A DNA stretch of 15,401 nucleotides from Chloroflexota bacterium (GCA_005882715.1 VBEI01000038.1:1-15401); one strand, 5' to 3'; numbered from the stretch's first letter, positions 1 through 7,253 are shown. The notes: generated by a model not told the origin, from the letters alone. Made by a program: numbers and translations.

Positions 1-462
1 GGACGTGGTTGTTATCCGAACGACGGAGAGTTCGTCGCGATGCCGAATCACATCCACGGCATCGTTTGGATTAGCGCCAGGCAGACGACAGGGCTCGGGG
101 CCACCATAGGGGCGAGCCGTCCACCAATTCGGGGCACCGCGTCGCCTCCAGATTGCGTTTTGTCTTCGGATGGCTCTCTCGCATCGGTGGACGGTTCGCC
201 CCTACACTCCGAATCAGCCCGGACGTTCGCTCATGTTCAACGCGGTGGACTCCGAGACTTGGTCGCATCGTTCAAAACGACCGCGGCCTTGGCGGTCAAC
301 AAGATCCGCCGCACGCCCGGCGCACGGGTATGGCAACGCAGCTATTACGACCACATCATCCGGAGCGAACAGGACCTTCGCCGCGTGCGGGAATACATTC
401 GCGATAACCCGCGGAAATGGGCCGAGGATCCGGACAATCCGATCAACATCTGCCGGGCATAG
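1..462 (+). CDS. REP-associated (IS200-like) tyrosine transposase, 5' end outside window
   Basis: The reading frame is open from base 1, so the ATG at 40 is probably internal; the residues before it (EFVA) run straight into the family motif MPNHIHG. That motif carries the HxH pair of HUH single-strand transposases. The C-terminal block RVWQRSYYDHIIRSEQDL, then RVREYIRDNPRKW, is the usual end of RAYT/TnpA-REP proteins and holds the candidate catalytic tyrosine. The block LRDLVASFKTTAALAVNKIR is also family-typical. Between them lies a low-complexity stretch (about 56-300) encoded in part by an inverted repeat. Such enzymes nick and join single-stranded DNA at REP palindromes and are usually single-copy, domesticated genes. 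The next gene starts 105 bp downstream with its own promoter. Family assignment is confident; whether it is active cannot be told. Confidence 0.85.
   Translation, partial: GRGCYPNDGEFVAMPNHIHGIVWISARQTTGLGATIGASRPPIRGTASPPDCVLSSDGSLASVDGSPLHSESARTFAHVQRGGLRDLVASFKTTAALAVNKIRRTPGARVWQRSYYDHIIRSEQDLRRVREYIRDNPRKWAEDPDNPINICRA
107..204. repeat. Inverted repeat inside the transposase gene
   Basis: The arm TAGGGGCGAGCCGTCCACC (107-125) is matched in reverse by GGTGGACGGTTCGCCCCTA (186-204), with one mismatch over 19 bp and a 60-nt loop. The core TAGGGGCG recurs in the intergenic inverted repeat at 7250-7347. The repeat lies in the non-conserved middle of the transposase, so it may be a REP-type palindrome that has inserted into, or been absorbed by, the gene without breaking the frame. 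Confidence 0.7.
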
Positions 463-504
463 CCGCCATCCGGTGTCGTGGCGCAGCGCGCCGCAGCCGG
501 CCGT

Positions 505-533
505 TTGTAGCGGCCCCTTCTCCGGCGTATAAT
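505..533 (+). promoter_or_regulatory. Sigma70-type promoter for the RDD gene
   Basis: A perfect TATAAT (528-533) lies 17 nt downstream of TTGTAG (505-510), a poor -35. Transcription would begin near 540, giving a short 5' UTR that contains the strong ribosome site AGGGAGGT just before the ATG at 568. Confidence 0.6.
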
Positions 534-567
534 TTCGCGCATCCGCTGACCTGTGAGGGAGGTAGCC

Positions 568-1224
568 ATGCAGCCGACCACCGCCCGTCAATGTGTTCGA
601 GGCCATCCGCTGATAGGCGATGGCTTGTTCTGTCAGAGCTGCGGGGCGTTCCAGCTGGACCGCGAGGGTACAGTTACGATGGCGGGCCGCTGGGAGCGCT
701 TGCTGGCGTGGTTCGTCAACACACTGCTCCTCATCGTCACCCTCGTCATCGGGTGGATCATCTGGTGGTTCATCGTCGCGCCGAAGGGGCAGAACCCGGG
801 CAAGGCGATCGTGGGGCTGCGCGTGATCAGGACAGACGGCAGCGCGGTCGGCACCGGCATGATGTTCGTGCGAGGCCTCGTCGGCTGGGCGGCCGGTATT
901 GTGCCCTTCGGCAACATAGTCGACGGCGCCTGGCTGCTCTGGGACAAAGACGCGCAGACGCTGCACGACAAAGTAGTCGGGACGGTCGTCGTGAAGGCGA
1001 AAGGCTCCGAGAAGATCATCGAGGCCGGCGGTCTGGGCGCGCCGCCGGCGGGCGTCACGCCGCCTCCGGCCTACGCGCCGCCGGTCTCGTTTCCCGCGTC
1101 GTCACCGCCCGGGGCGTCACCGCAAGCGCGCGGGGCGGACGAGGTCTTCTGCCGGAACTGCGGGCGAGCGGTGAAGGCAGACGCACAGTTCTGCCCGAAC
1201 TGCGGGGCGAGCATCGCTGGGTGA
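568..1224 (+). CDS. RDD-family membrane protein with zinc ribbons at both ends
   Basis: The start is the ATG at 568, because AGGGAGGT ends five bases before it; an in-frame GTG at 553 would lie upstream of that ribosome site. The 218-residue protein has an N-terminal CxxxH...CxxC zinc ribbon (C9, H13, C22, C25). An RDD domain follows (about 41-143), with a hydrophobic segment around 45-70, a second around 100-115, and the family blocks GQNPGKAIVGLRVIR and QTLHDKVVGTVVV. A proline-rich linker (159-186) leads to a C-terminal CxxC...CxxC ribbon (C195, C198, C209, C212). RDD proteins are small membrane proteins of mostly unknown function, some linked to ion transport. The Asp usually found in the first RDD helix appears to be Asn51 here. 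Specific role unknown. Confidence 0.85.
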   Translation: MQPTTARQCVRGHPLIGDGLFCQSCGAFQLDREGTVTMAGRWERLLAWFVNTLLLIVTLVIGWIIWWFIVAPKGQNPGKAIVGLRVIRTDGSAVGTGMMFVRGLVGWAAGIVPFGNIVDGAWLLWDKDAQTLHDKVVGTVVVKAKGSEKIIEAGGLGAPPAGVTPPPAYAPPVSFPASSPPGASPQARGADEVFCRNCGRAVKADAQFCPNCGASIAG

Positions 1225-1225
1225 G

Positions 1226-1241
1226 GCCGCCCGGAGGCGGC
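1226..1241 (+). terminator. GC hairpin just after the RDD stop
   Basis: GCCGCC-CGGA-GGCGGC forms a perfect 6-bp stem with a 4-nt loop, starting two bases after the stop codon. No T-run follows, so it is at best a weak or factor-assisted terminator. The rest of 1242-1434 lies between convergent genes; I see no further gene or site in it. Confidence 0.35.
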
Positions 1242-1434
1242 GAGGATACGCGGGTTCGGACGGGTATCATGTCCTCTCTCAAGGATAGGCGCCGCGATCA
1301 GCAAAACCGGACCAGCTAACACCGCCCGTCCAATACTTGTGGTACAGAGTGTCGTTTTCGCTGCGGACGAATATGTCGAGCCGGTTAGCGCCCCAGGATG
1401 TCAAGGCGGGCCTGTGATTGCAGCGACATTAGTC

Positions 1435-2232
1435 TCAATTTCCGGCTAACTCGATTGTCGAGATGTAACGGTCGAACGCCGCCTTATCGTCAGGATGAAT
1501 TCGGGCTGTTACATCCGATACGTTGCCCGTCGCACTGTCAATTGCCACTTCTGATCTGGCAGTTTCAAGGACGAGGAACAAACCGCCTGGATCAGCGCTT
1601 TGAAAACTCCACTGAACTCCGGAGGAAGGATCCGGCTGCAAGAAAGTGAGCTTGCCCAACGTCAGTCGTGGCCCCTCCGGTGCCGCGCCGGTATACGGCC
1701 AGGGCGCGGCCGCGGGGTCGAAGGGGCAGATGGAGACTGTGTTGAGCGCGGGCGCAATTTCCTCCCGCTTCTCAAACACCGGATCGTCATCAGGACCAGC
1801 GGATACAAGTTGCCCGGTGAACGCGTCGATCATGACCTGCTCGCTGGTGTCGTCCTCAGAAAATATCGCCATGACTGGTTGAGAATAAGGATGGAGGAGC
1901 CCACCTGCACGAATTCCGTTGCCCTCTGAAGTAATTACGGTGACGTCACCCCATCGCCAAGTCTTTGTTCCTGTTTCCGCGCCGGAGGAGGGGCATTTCC
2001 GAGTGGGAGCGAAGGAAGGCACGTCCAACTGGTATTCCGGTGCCTCGTCAGGTCCCGGACTGGGCGTGTCCATGACCGGCGAGGGTGCAATAGTGGCGGG
2101 CACCGCTGTTGACTTTGGCTCAAAGGCGGCCTCTTCCTCACCGCCAGTGGACGCTACTACGAGCGCGCCGACACCGCCGGCAGTCCCGAGTAGCGCGAGC
2201 CCTCCTACGGCTGCCCAGATGGGCTTGATCAT
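1435..2232 (-). CDS. Membrane-anchored protein of unknown function (intact copy of a tandem duplication)
   Basis: I do not recognise the 265-residue protein. It starts at the ATG at 2232 behind the ribosome site AAGGGGA. Residues 1-4 (MIKP) precede a hydrophobic anchor (about 5-28), followed by an acidic patch and a Thr/Pro/Ser-rich linker (38-66), so the rest is probably outside the membrane. There is no lipobox cysteine. The body has two cysteines, in RKCPSSG and VSICPFD, that could pair. Two short stretches, VMIDAFTGQLVS and VAIDSATGNVSD, share a hydrophobic-x-IDA-x-TG-x-V pattern resembling PepSY-type beta-hairpin repeats; this is a weak resemblance only. A damaged paralogue lies directly upstream at 2435-3245 in the same orientation. 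A conserved promoter precedes the gene. Confidence 0.8.
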   Translation of the reverse strand: MIKPIWAAVGGLALLGTAGGVGALVVASTGGEEEAAFEPKSTAVPATIAPSPVMDTPSPGPDEAPEYQLDVPSFAPTRKCPSSGAETGTKTWRWGDVTVITSEGNGIRAGGLLHPYSQPVMAIFSEDDTSEQVMIDAFTGQLVSAGPDDDPVFEKREEIAPALNTVSICPFDPAAAPWPYTGAAPEGPRLTLGKLTFLQPDPSSGVQWSFQSADPGGLFLVLETARSEVAIDSATGNVSDVTARIHPDDKAAFDRYISTIELAGN

Positions 2233-2259
2233 GAGGCGTCCCCTTCGTATCGCGGCCCC

Positions 2260-2288
2260 AGGCTACATCCGCTTCTCGAGCCTGTCAA
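2260..2288 (-). promoter_or_regulatory. Promoter of the intact duplicated gene
   Basis: Read on the minus strand, a perfect TTGACA (2288 to 2283) is separated by 17 nt from TAGCCT (2265 to 2260). The same boxes with the same spacing occur before the sister copy at 3274-3302 even though the spacer has diverged, which supports function. Confidence 0.6.
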
Positions 2289-2434
2289 TACGCAAACCTG
2301 CTTTTTTTTTGGCATTTCTTCGGTGGCGGTCTAGCGAGGTTAGACAGTCAATTCGTGCGCCTCTTGCACATCGCTCGAGACTCAATAAGGTCAGCGCGAG
2401 AAGCAGGACCGATAAGCCAATGCCCTTCACTGTC

Positions 2435-3245
2435 TCACTTTTCAACTATCTGTATCGTGGCTATGTAGCGGTCAAAGGCGACTTTATCGTCCGCATGAAT
2501 TCTGGCCGTCTCCTGCGATACCGCACCCGTCTCAGCATCTATTGCCACCTCCGACCGGGCAGTCTGAAGAAGTAGGAACATTCCCCCGGGATCGTCAATT
2601 TCGAAAGTCCATTGAACTCCAGACGCGGGATCAGGCTGCAAGAAGCTAATCTTCCCCAACGTCCGTCGTGGCCCGTTCGGAGACGGCCCGGCATACGGCC
2701 AGGGGGCTGTGCTCGGGTCGATAGGACAGATAGACACGGTTGCCAATGCCGCCCCAATTTCCTTCTGCTTTTCAAATACTGGATCGTCATCCGGCCCCGC
2801 CGAGACAAGTTGCCCGCTAAACGCGTCGATTAGAATTCGCTCGCTCGTGTCCGTCTCTGAAAATATCGCCATTACGGGCTGAGCTTGAGGCCCGAGGATG
2901 CCGCCCACATGGACTCCACTGCCTTCGGGAGTAACTATTGTGACGTCACCCCATCGCCACGTTTTTGTGCCGGGTGCTGAAACCGAGGGAAGACATGTGG
3001 CGACGGGCGCGAAGGAAGGCACGTCCAACTGGTATTCCGGTGCCTCGTCAGGTCCCGGACTGGGCGTGTCCATGACCGGCGAGGGTGCAATAGTGGCGGG
3101 CACCGCTGTTGACTTTGGCTCAAAGGCGGCCTCTTCCAAAAGTCACCTCGTCCTCGCCTCCGGTCGTTGCGACAAGCACGCCGATTCCGCCGGCGGTTCC
3201 GAGTAGCGCGAGCCCTCCTACGGCTGCCCAGATGGGCTTAATCAT
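2435..3245 (-). pseudogene. Frameshifted paralogue of the neighbouring membrane-anchored protein
   Basis: Promoter, ribosome site and an ATG at 3245 match the intact copy, and the first 30 codons encode the same anchor (MIKPIWAAVGG...). After GGEDEVTFG the frame runs into a TGA at 3120-3122. The rest of the protein (…EEAAFEPKST to the stop at 2435) continues in the +1 frame and is free of stops. Compared with the intact copy there are 13 extra bases net between the start codon and the shared block. The break falls exactly where the 129-bp identical block begins. A restart at TTG 3139 would give a 234-residue protein without the anchor and with no ribosome site, so I regard the gene as broken. 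Alternatives are an assembly error or a frameshift during translation; I see no slippery heptamer that would fit. Confidence 0.75.
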
Positions 3246-3273
3246 GAGGCGTCCCCTTCGTTATCGCGGCCTC

Positions 3274-3302
3274 AGGCTACATCCGCGCCCCGAGCCTGTC
3301 AA
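3274..3302 (-). promoter_or_regulatory. Promoter of the frameshifted copy
   Basis: TTGACA (3302 to 3297), a 17-nt spacer and TAGCCT (3279 to 3274) repeat the boxes found before the intact copy at 2260-2288. Expression may therefore persist although the reading frame is interrupted. Confidence 0.6.
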
Positions 3303-3377
3303 TACGCAAACCTGCTTGTTATTTGGCATTTCTTCGTGGGCGGTCTCGCGAGGTTAGATAGTCAATTCGTGCGCCTC

Positions 3378-3406
3378 TTGCACATCGCGTCGCGATGCGC
3401 TAAAAC
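3378..3406 (+). promoter_or_regulatory. Likely groEL promoter
   Basis: TTGCAC (3378-3383), 17 nt, then TAAAAC (3401-3406) would start transcription near 3413, inside the CIRCE element. Both boxes are imperfect. Placement directly before the operator is the usual arrangement for HrcA-repressed genes. The -35-like box lies in the last bases of the upstream duplication. Confidence 0.45.
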
Positions 3407-3410
3407 ATCA

Positions 3411-3437
3411 TTAGCACTCCGCCCCTGAGAGTGCTAA
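3411..3437 (+). promoter_or_regulatory. CIRCE operator (HrcA binding site)
   Basis: TTAGCACTC (3411-3419), nine spacer bases, then GAGTGCTAA (3429-3437) is the CIRCE consensus with no mismatch. Known role: HrcA binds it and represses chaperonin genes until heat or unfolded protein titrates GroEL. The hrcA gene itself is not in the window. Confidence 0.97.
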
Positions 3438-3507
3438 CCCGTCCACGCGGCATTTTTGCAAAACAAATTCCCGCTCCCTAAATGCGGGACAGCAGGAGGA
3501 GACTAAC

Positions 3508-5124
3508 ATGGCCAAGCAACTGCTCTTCGATGAAGCCGCCCGCCACGCCCTCAAGAACGGCGTCGACGCCCTTGCGGACGCGGTCAAGATCACGCTCGGG
3601 CCGAAGGGGCGCAACGTCGTGCTCGAGAAGAAGTTCGGCTCGCCGACGATCACCAACGACGGCGTGACGATCGCCAAGGACATCGAGCTCGAGGACCCGT
3701 TCGAGAACATCGGCGCCCAGCTCGCGAAGGAGATCGCCTCGAAGACGAACGACATCGCCGGCGACGGCACCACGACCGCCACCGTCCTCGGCCAGGGCAT
3801 CGTCCACGAGGGCTTGAAGAACGTCGCCGCCGGCGCCAACCCGATGGCCCTTAAGCGCGGCATCGAGAAGGGCGCAAACGCTCTGCTCGAGGCGATCAAG
3901 AAGAACGCTATCCCCGTCACCACGCGCGAGCAGATGGCGCAGGTCGCGGCGATCTCGGCCAACAACGACCCCGCCATCGGCGAGCTGATCGCGGACGTGA
4001 TGGAGAAGGTGGGCAAGGACGGCGTTATTACTGTCGAGGAGTCGAAGGGCATCGAGACCGAGACCGAATACGTCGAGGGCATGAACTTTGACCGCGGCTA
4101 CATCAGCCCTTACTTCATCACCAACCCCGAGCGCATGGAGTGCGTGATCGAAGACGCATACATCCTGATCACCGACAAGAAGCTGTCTTCGGTCAACGAC
4201 ATCGTGCCGGTGCTGGAGAAGGTACTGCAGGGCGGCAGCAAGAACCTGCTGATCATCTGCGACGACTGCGACGGGGAGGCGCTCGCCACGCTGGCGGTGA
4301 ACAAGCTGCGCGGCACGATTAACGTCTGCGCGGTGAAGGCGCCCGGCTTCGGCGACCGGCGGAAGGACAATCTCGGCGACCTCGCCGCTGTCACCGGCGG
4401 TCAGCTCATCAGCGAGGAGCTGGGGCGCAAGCTGGACGGCGTTCAGCTGAGCGACCTCGGCCGCGCCCGCCGGGTGGTGATCACGAAGGAAGAGACGACG
4501 ATCGTCGAAGGCAAGGGCGACCCCAAGGCAGTTCAGGCGCGAACCGGCGCGATCAAAGTCGCGATCGACGCAGCCACATCGGACTGGGACCGCGAGAAGC
4601 TGCAGGAGCGGCTGGGCAAACTGACGGGCAGCGTGGCCGTCGTCAAGGTGGGCGCCGCCACGGAACCCGAACTCAAGGAGCGCAAGCACCGCGTCGAGGA
4701 TGCCGTGCAGGCGACGCGGGCGGCGGTCGAGGAAGGGATCGTGTCGGGAGGAGGCGTGGCGTTCATTAACGCACTTCCCGCGCTCGATAAGCTCAAACTC
4801 GACGGCGACGAGGCGACCGGGGTCGCGATCCTGCGCCGCGCGCTCGAAGAGCCGGTACGGCGGATCGCGACGAACGCGGGGCAGGACGGCTCAGTGGTTG
4901 TGCAGAAGGTCAAGACGCTGAAGGCGGGACAGGGCTACGACGCCGCCGCAGGCGACTACGGCAACATGGTCAAGAAGGGCATCGTCGACCCGGTGAAGGT
5001 CACGCGGTCGGCGCTCGAGAACGCGGTGAGCATCGCCTCGATGGTGCTGACGACGAACTGCCTCGTGTCCGAGATCCCCGAGAGGAAGGCAGCGCCCGCT
5101 CCGGCGATGTCGGATATGTACTAG
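3508..5124 (+). CDS. groEL: Chaperonin GroEL (Hsp60)
   Basis: The 538-residue protein is full-length Hsp60, the ATP-driven double-ring folding chamber of the cytoplasm. The start is the ATG at 3508 behind AGGAGGA (3494-3500). Visible hallmarks are LGPKGRNVVLEKKFG (30-44), TNDGVTIAKDIELEDPFEN, the nucleotide loop GDGTTTATVL (85-94, Asp86) and RVEDAVQATRAAVEEG, which holds the ATP-hydrolysis Asp398. The glycine-rich SGGGVAF (413-419) follows. The C-terminus is KAAPAPAMSDMY rather than the usual Gly-Gly-Met repeat tail. No groES lies between the CIRCE site and groEL, so the co-chaperonin must be encoded elsewhere, perhaps with a second groEL. A small stem (3470-3488) sits just before the ribosome site. 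I see no clear T-tailed terminator downstream; 5125-5240 appears empty. Confidence 0.98.
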   Translation: MAKQLLFDEAARHALKNGVDALADAVKITLGPKGRNVVLEKKFGSPTITNDGVTIAKDIELEDPFENIGAQLAKEIASKTNDIAGDGTTTATVLGQGIVHEGLKNVAAGANPMALKRGIEKGANALLEAIKKNAIPVTTREQMAQVAAISANNDPAIGELIADVMEKVGKDGVITVEESKGIETETEYVEGMNFDRGYISPYFITNPERMECVIEDAYILITDKKLSSVNDIVPVLEKVLQGGSKNLLIICDDCDGEALATLAVNKLRGTINVCAVKAPGFGDRRKDNLGDLAAVTGGQLISEELGRKLDGVQLSDLGRARRVVITKEETTIVEGKGDPKAVQARTGAIKVAIDAATSDWDREKLQERLGKLTGSVAVVKVGAATEPELKERKHRVEDAVQATRAAVEEGIVSGGGVAFINALPALDKLKLDGDEATGVAILRRALEEPVRRIATNAGQDGSVVVQKVKTLKAGQGYDAAAGDYGNMVKKGIVDPVKVTRSALENAVSIASMVLTTNCLVSEIPERKAAPAPAMSDMY

Positions 5125-5249
5125 ACGGCGGTCTTGTAGAGACGCCCCATCTTGTCGGGTGGATGCGTCGACGCTGGCGGCGCGCATTGTCACGCAATCG
5201 TCACCCGGTTGTGCCATTCGGCTAGAGACCGGCCAGACCCGCCCGGCGT

Positions 5250-5255
5250 TATACT
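5250..5255 (+). promoter_or_regulatory. -10 box upstream of the 5298 gene
   Basis: TATACT matches five of six consensus bases; no convincing -35 lies 16-18 nt upstream. A second -10-like TAGAAT is at 5269-5274. Either would give a leadered transcript containing the ribosome site GAGGGAGAT before the GTG start. Confidence 0.4.
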
Positions 5256-5297
5256 TGAATAGGCAGGATAGAATCCGCTCAGAGAGGGAGATAGCGA

Positions 5298-5774
5298 GTG
5301 TTTACTGAAAACGGCGTCTTAATCGACTTCGAGGAGCTGCGCAAGGTGATCGACAAGTGCGATGTGTTCACCGTGGGCTTCCGGCTGTTTTCCGAACGAA
5401 TGATCGTCGACACCCGGACGACCGGCGAAGAGGGACCGATGCTCGAGATCGTCGCGCCGGTGGGCACCGTGGAGGAGCGCTTCTTCTGGCTCGGTCAGCG
5501 CCGGCCGAACTTCGGGGTGCCCGAAAGCTTCACGTTCTTCATCTGGCCGCATTCGGTCGGCTACCTCGAGGAGTCCGGCATGATGGACCGCATCCGCCAG
5601 CGCATCTACCCGCTCGACAACGAAAACGGTGACATCGGCCGCTCTGTGGCGGAATCGATCTGGAAGCTGATTTCCCTCGAACGCAAGGCGACCAACGACG
5701 CCATCACCGGCCACAACTATCACACGCTGTGGGAGCGCGAACCGAGCGAGAGCGAGCCGGACGCCTCGACCTAA
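5298..5774 (+). CDS. Conserved-looking protein of unknown function
   Basis: I do not recognise this 158-residue soluble protein. The GTG start at 5298 follows a ribosome site (GAGGGAGAT, about 5285-5293). It is acidic, with no signal peptide or membrane segment, and rich in aromatic residues in the middle (EERFFWLGQRRPNFG, ESFTFFIWPHSVGYLEE). The tail is Glu/Ser-rich. GC-rich third codon positions match the chromosomal background, so it looks native. It is monocistronic: groEL ends 173 bp upstream and the next gene starts 56 bp downstream. Confidence 0.75.
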   Translation: MFTENGVLIDFEELRKVIDKCDVFTVGFRLFSERMIVDTRTTGEEGPMLEIVAPVGTVEERFFWLGQRRPNFGVPESFTFFIWPHSVGYLEESGMMDRIRQRIYPLDNENGDIGRSVAESIWKLISLERKATNDAITGHNYHTLWEREPSESEPDAST

Positions 5775-5830
5775 CTGCTAGCAGCTCGTGTCGTGGCATA
5801 GCCCACCCGCCCGTTAGCGGGACGACCGTA

Positions 5831-6178
5831 ATGACGAACCGTGAGAGTCAGTTGCTTGCAATCTTACGCATCGGCCACGAGGCATCAATTAGAGGGGCTG
5901 GTATCTCTCTGAGCGAGGCTTTGACTCGTAACGGCTACCGGGATTTGCGTTCCGGCTTCGGCCCCGAGGACCTACTTCCCGTAATCAAGACTCACCCAAC
6001 ACTCGCTGAAGCGTGGCTCGCCTACTCGGAGGATAAGCGGACGGATGGAGGTTGGTATCTATTAGAACAGGGTGCAATCGGGCGAGTTGGCGGCTCGCAA
6101 TCAGAGATGCGCTTCGGCTCACTGGATGAAGCCGTTGCAGAGTATGTTGTGCGAGAACTCGACTTTTGGGCTAGTTAA
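5831..6178 (+). CDS. Small protein of unknown function
   Basis: The frame is open from 5729, but the ATG at 5831 is the sensible start (115 residues), because the upstream part overlaps the end of the previous gene in another frame. No Shine-Dalgarno sequence precedes it; a small CCCG/CGGG stem is at about 5809-5821. The protein is soluble, with the recognisable stretches ISLSEALTRNGYRDLR, WLAYSEDKRTDGGWYLLEQG and LDEAVAEYVVRELDFW. I cannot name the family. Its codons use clearly more A and T at third positions than its neighbours, which suggests later acquisition. The ROK gene begins 82 bp downstream. Confidence 0.65.
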   Translation: MTNRESQLLAILRIGHEASIRGAGISLSEALTRNGYRDLRSGFGPEDLLPVIKTHPTLAEAWLAYSEDKRTDGGWYLLEQGAIGRVGGSQSEMRFGSLDEAVAEYVVRELDFWAS

Positions 6179-6247
6179 ACAAATCGTCTGACTTCGAACC
6201 CTTTAGGGGTGCGCGCGCCTTCGTTCTTTCTTGTGCGCGGCCGGTCT

Positions 6248-6253
6248 TACAAT
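6248..6253 (+). promoter_or_regulatory. -10 box placed for leaderless ROK transcript
   Basis: TACAAT lies 7 nt before the ATG at 6261, so transcription should start at or next to the start codon. No ribosome site lies between them. The -35 region is weak. Confidence 0.5.
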
Positions 6254-6260
6254 TAGCCCC

Positions 6261-7253
6261 ATGCCTGACCTCTACGGCGCGATCGACCTCGGCGGTACGA
6301 AGCTGCGAGCGATCGTCGCGGATCTCGACGGCAACGTCCTCGGCGAGATCATCCGCCCGTCGGAGGCCGACGAGGGCCCAGAGCCGGTGATCGCCCGCAT
6401 GATCGAGACACTCGAGGCTGCGGCGGGCAAAGCGGGCGTTTCGGCCTCGCAACTGCGCGCGGTCGGGGTCGCGTCTCCCGGCGCCCTGGACCTCGTCCAC
6501 GGGCTCGTCTTCGAGGCGCCGCAGCTTCCCGGCTGGGACGGTGTTCCGCTGGTCGAGATCATGAGCAAGCGGTTGCGCATCCCGGCGCTGCTCGAGAACG
6601 ACGCGAACGCAGCAGCGCTCGGGGAGAACCGTTTCGGCGCCGGCCGGGATACGCGCTTCCTCGTCTATCTCACGATAAGCACAGGGGTAGGCGGTGGCAT
6701 CATCATCGAGCGCAAGGTCTATCACGGTGTGAGCGGCGCCGCGGGGGAGCTGGGCCACATGGTCGTCTGGTTCAACGGCCCGCGCTGCCTCTGCGGCGAG
6801 CGCGGCTGTCTGGAGGCGATCGCCTCCGGTACGGGGCTCTCGTGGCGTGCGAAGGAGCTGGTCGAACGCGGGGAAGCGCCTGGCCTTGCCAACATTCTTC
6901 GCGAGAAGGGAGAGCTGGACGCCGACGAGATCGCGGACGCTGCCCGAGCCGGGAACAAGGATGCGCGCCGCCTGTTCGATGAGGCCGGGCTCTACCTGGG
7001 TGTGGCGCTCGCCAATTACGTGAACATCTTCAACCCGGAGATGATAGTCCTCGGCGGGGGCGTGCTCACCGGCGCCGGCGACCTGTTCCTCGAACACGCC
7101 GAGCGAATCATGCGTCAGCTCGCGCGAAAGGAGCCACTGAAGTACGTCCGCCTCGAGCGCGCAGCGCTCGGGGATCGCTCCGGCCCCCTCGGAATGATTG
7201 CGGCGTTGGGGGATATGGTGCACGGCGAGCGTCCTACACAACGCGAGGTGTAG
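6261..7253 (+). CDS. ROK-family sugar kinase (glucokinase-like)
   Basis: The start is set at ATG 6261 because the ATP-binding motif AIDLGGTK begins at residue 7 and a -10 box lies just upstream; an in-frame TTG at 6231 would precede that -10. The 330-residue protein phosphorylates a hexose using ATP. It has the catalytic-base motif LENDANAAALGE (Asp114) and the second ATP loop STGVGGG (140-146). The ROK signature follows: GELGH (His166), then CLCGERGC (Cys176, 178, 183), which coordinate zinc. The substrate cannot be told from sequence: glucose is commonest, but mannose, fructose or N-acetyl sugars are possible. The gene stands alone, and its stop codon overlaps the start of the intergenic inverted repeat. 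Confidence 0.93.
   Translation: MPDLYGAIDLGGTKLRAIVADLDGNVLGEIIRPSEADEGPEPVIARMIETLEAAAGKAGVSASQLRAVGVASPGALDLVHGLVFEAPQLPGWDGVPLVEIMSKRLRIPALLENDANAAALGENRFGAGRDTRFLVYLTISTGVGGGIIIERKVYHGVSGAAGELGHMVVWFNGPRCLCGERGCLEAIASGTGLSWRAKELVERGEAPGLANILREKGELDADEIADAARAGNKDARRLFDEAGLYLGVALANYVNIFNPEMIVLGGGVLTGAGDLFLEHAERIMRQLARKEPLKYVRLERAALGDRSGPLGMIAALGDMVHGERPTQREV

Larger units (their letters stand above)
1435..3388. repeat. About 1-kb tandem direct duplication
   Basis: Unit A runs from about 1435 to 2374 and unit B from about 2435 to 3388, head to tail. Each contains gene, ribosome site, promoter and upstream flank. Stop codons are 1000 bp apart and the upstream ends (CCTCTTGCACATCGC) 1014 bp apart. 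Most of the two units is clearly diverged, but 2009-2137 and 3009-3137 are identical base for base (129 bp). Unit B ends immediately before the groEL promoter and contributes its -35-like TTGCAC. Confidence 0.85.

Noticed and set aside
417..1319. 300-codon plus-strand frame overlapping the RDD gene
   Set aside because: Arg/Gly/Ala-rich out-of-frame translation of the RDD gene; the RDD frame has ribosome site, promoter and domain support.
2263..2445. 60-codon minus-strand frame with a hydrophobic N-terminus between the duplicated copies
   Set aside because: It starts at a TTG inside the end of the upstream copy, has no ribosome site, runs through the conserved promoter at 2260-2288, and its first part is not repeated in the sister unit. 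Not convincing as a gene.
3478..4689. 403-codon open frame antisense to groEL
   Set aside because: It mirrors groEL codon positions in GC-rich DNA, has repetitive Leu/Val/Arg/Asp composition, no family motif and no ribosome site. It is a shadow of the real gene.
6171..7241. 356-codon open frame antisense to the ROK kinase
   Set aside because: Same cause: the sense strand has unmistakable ROK motifs, and the antisense product has none.
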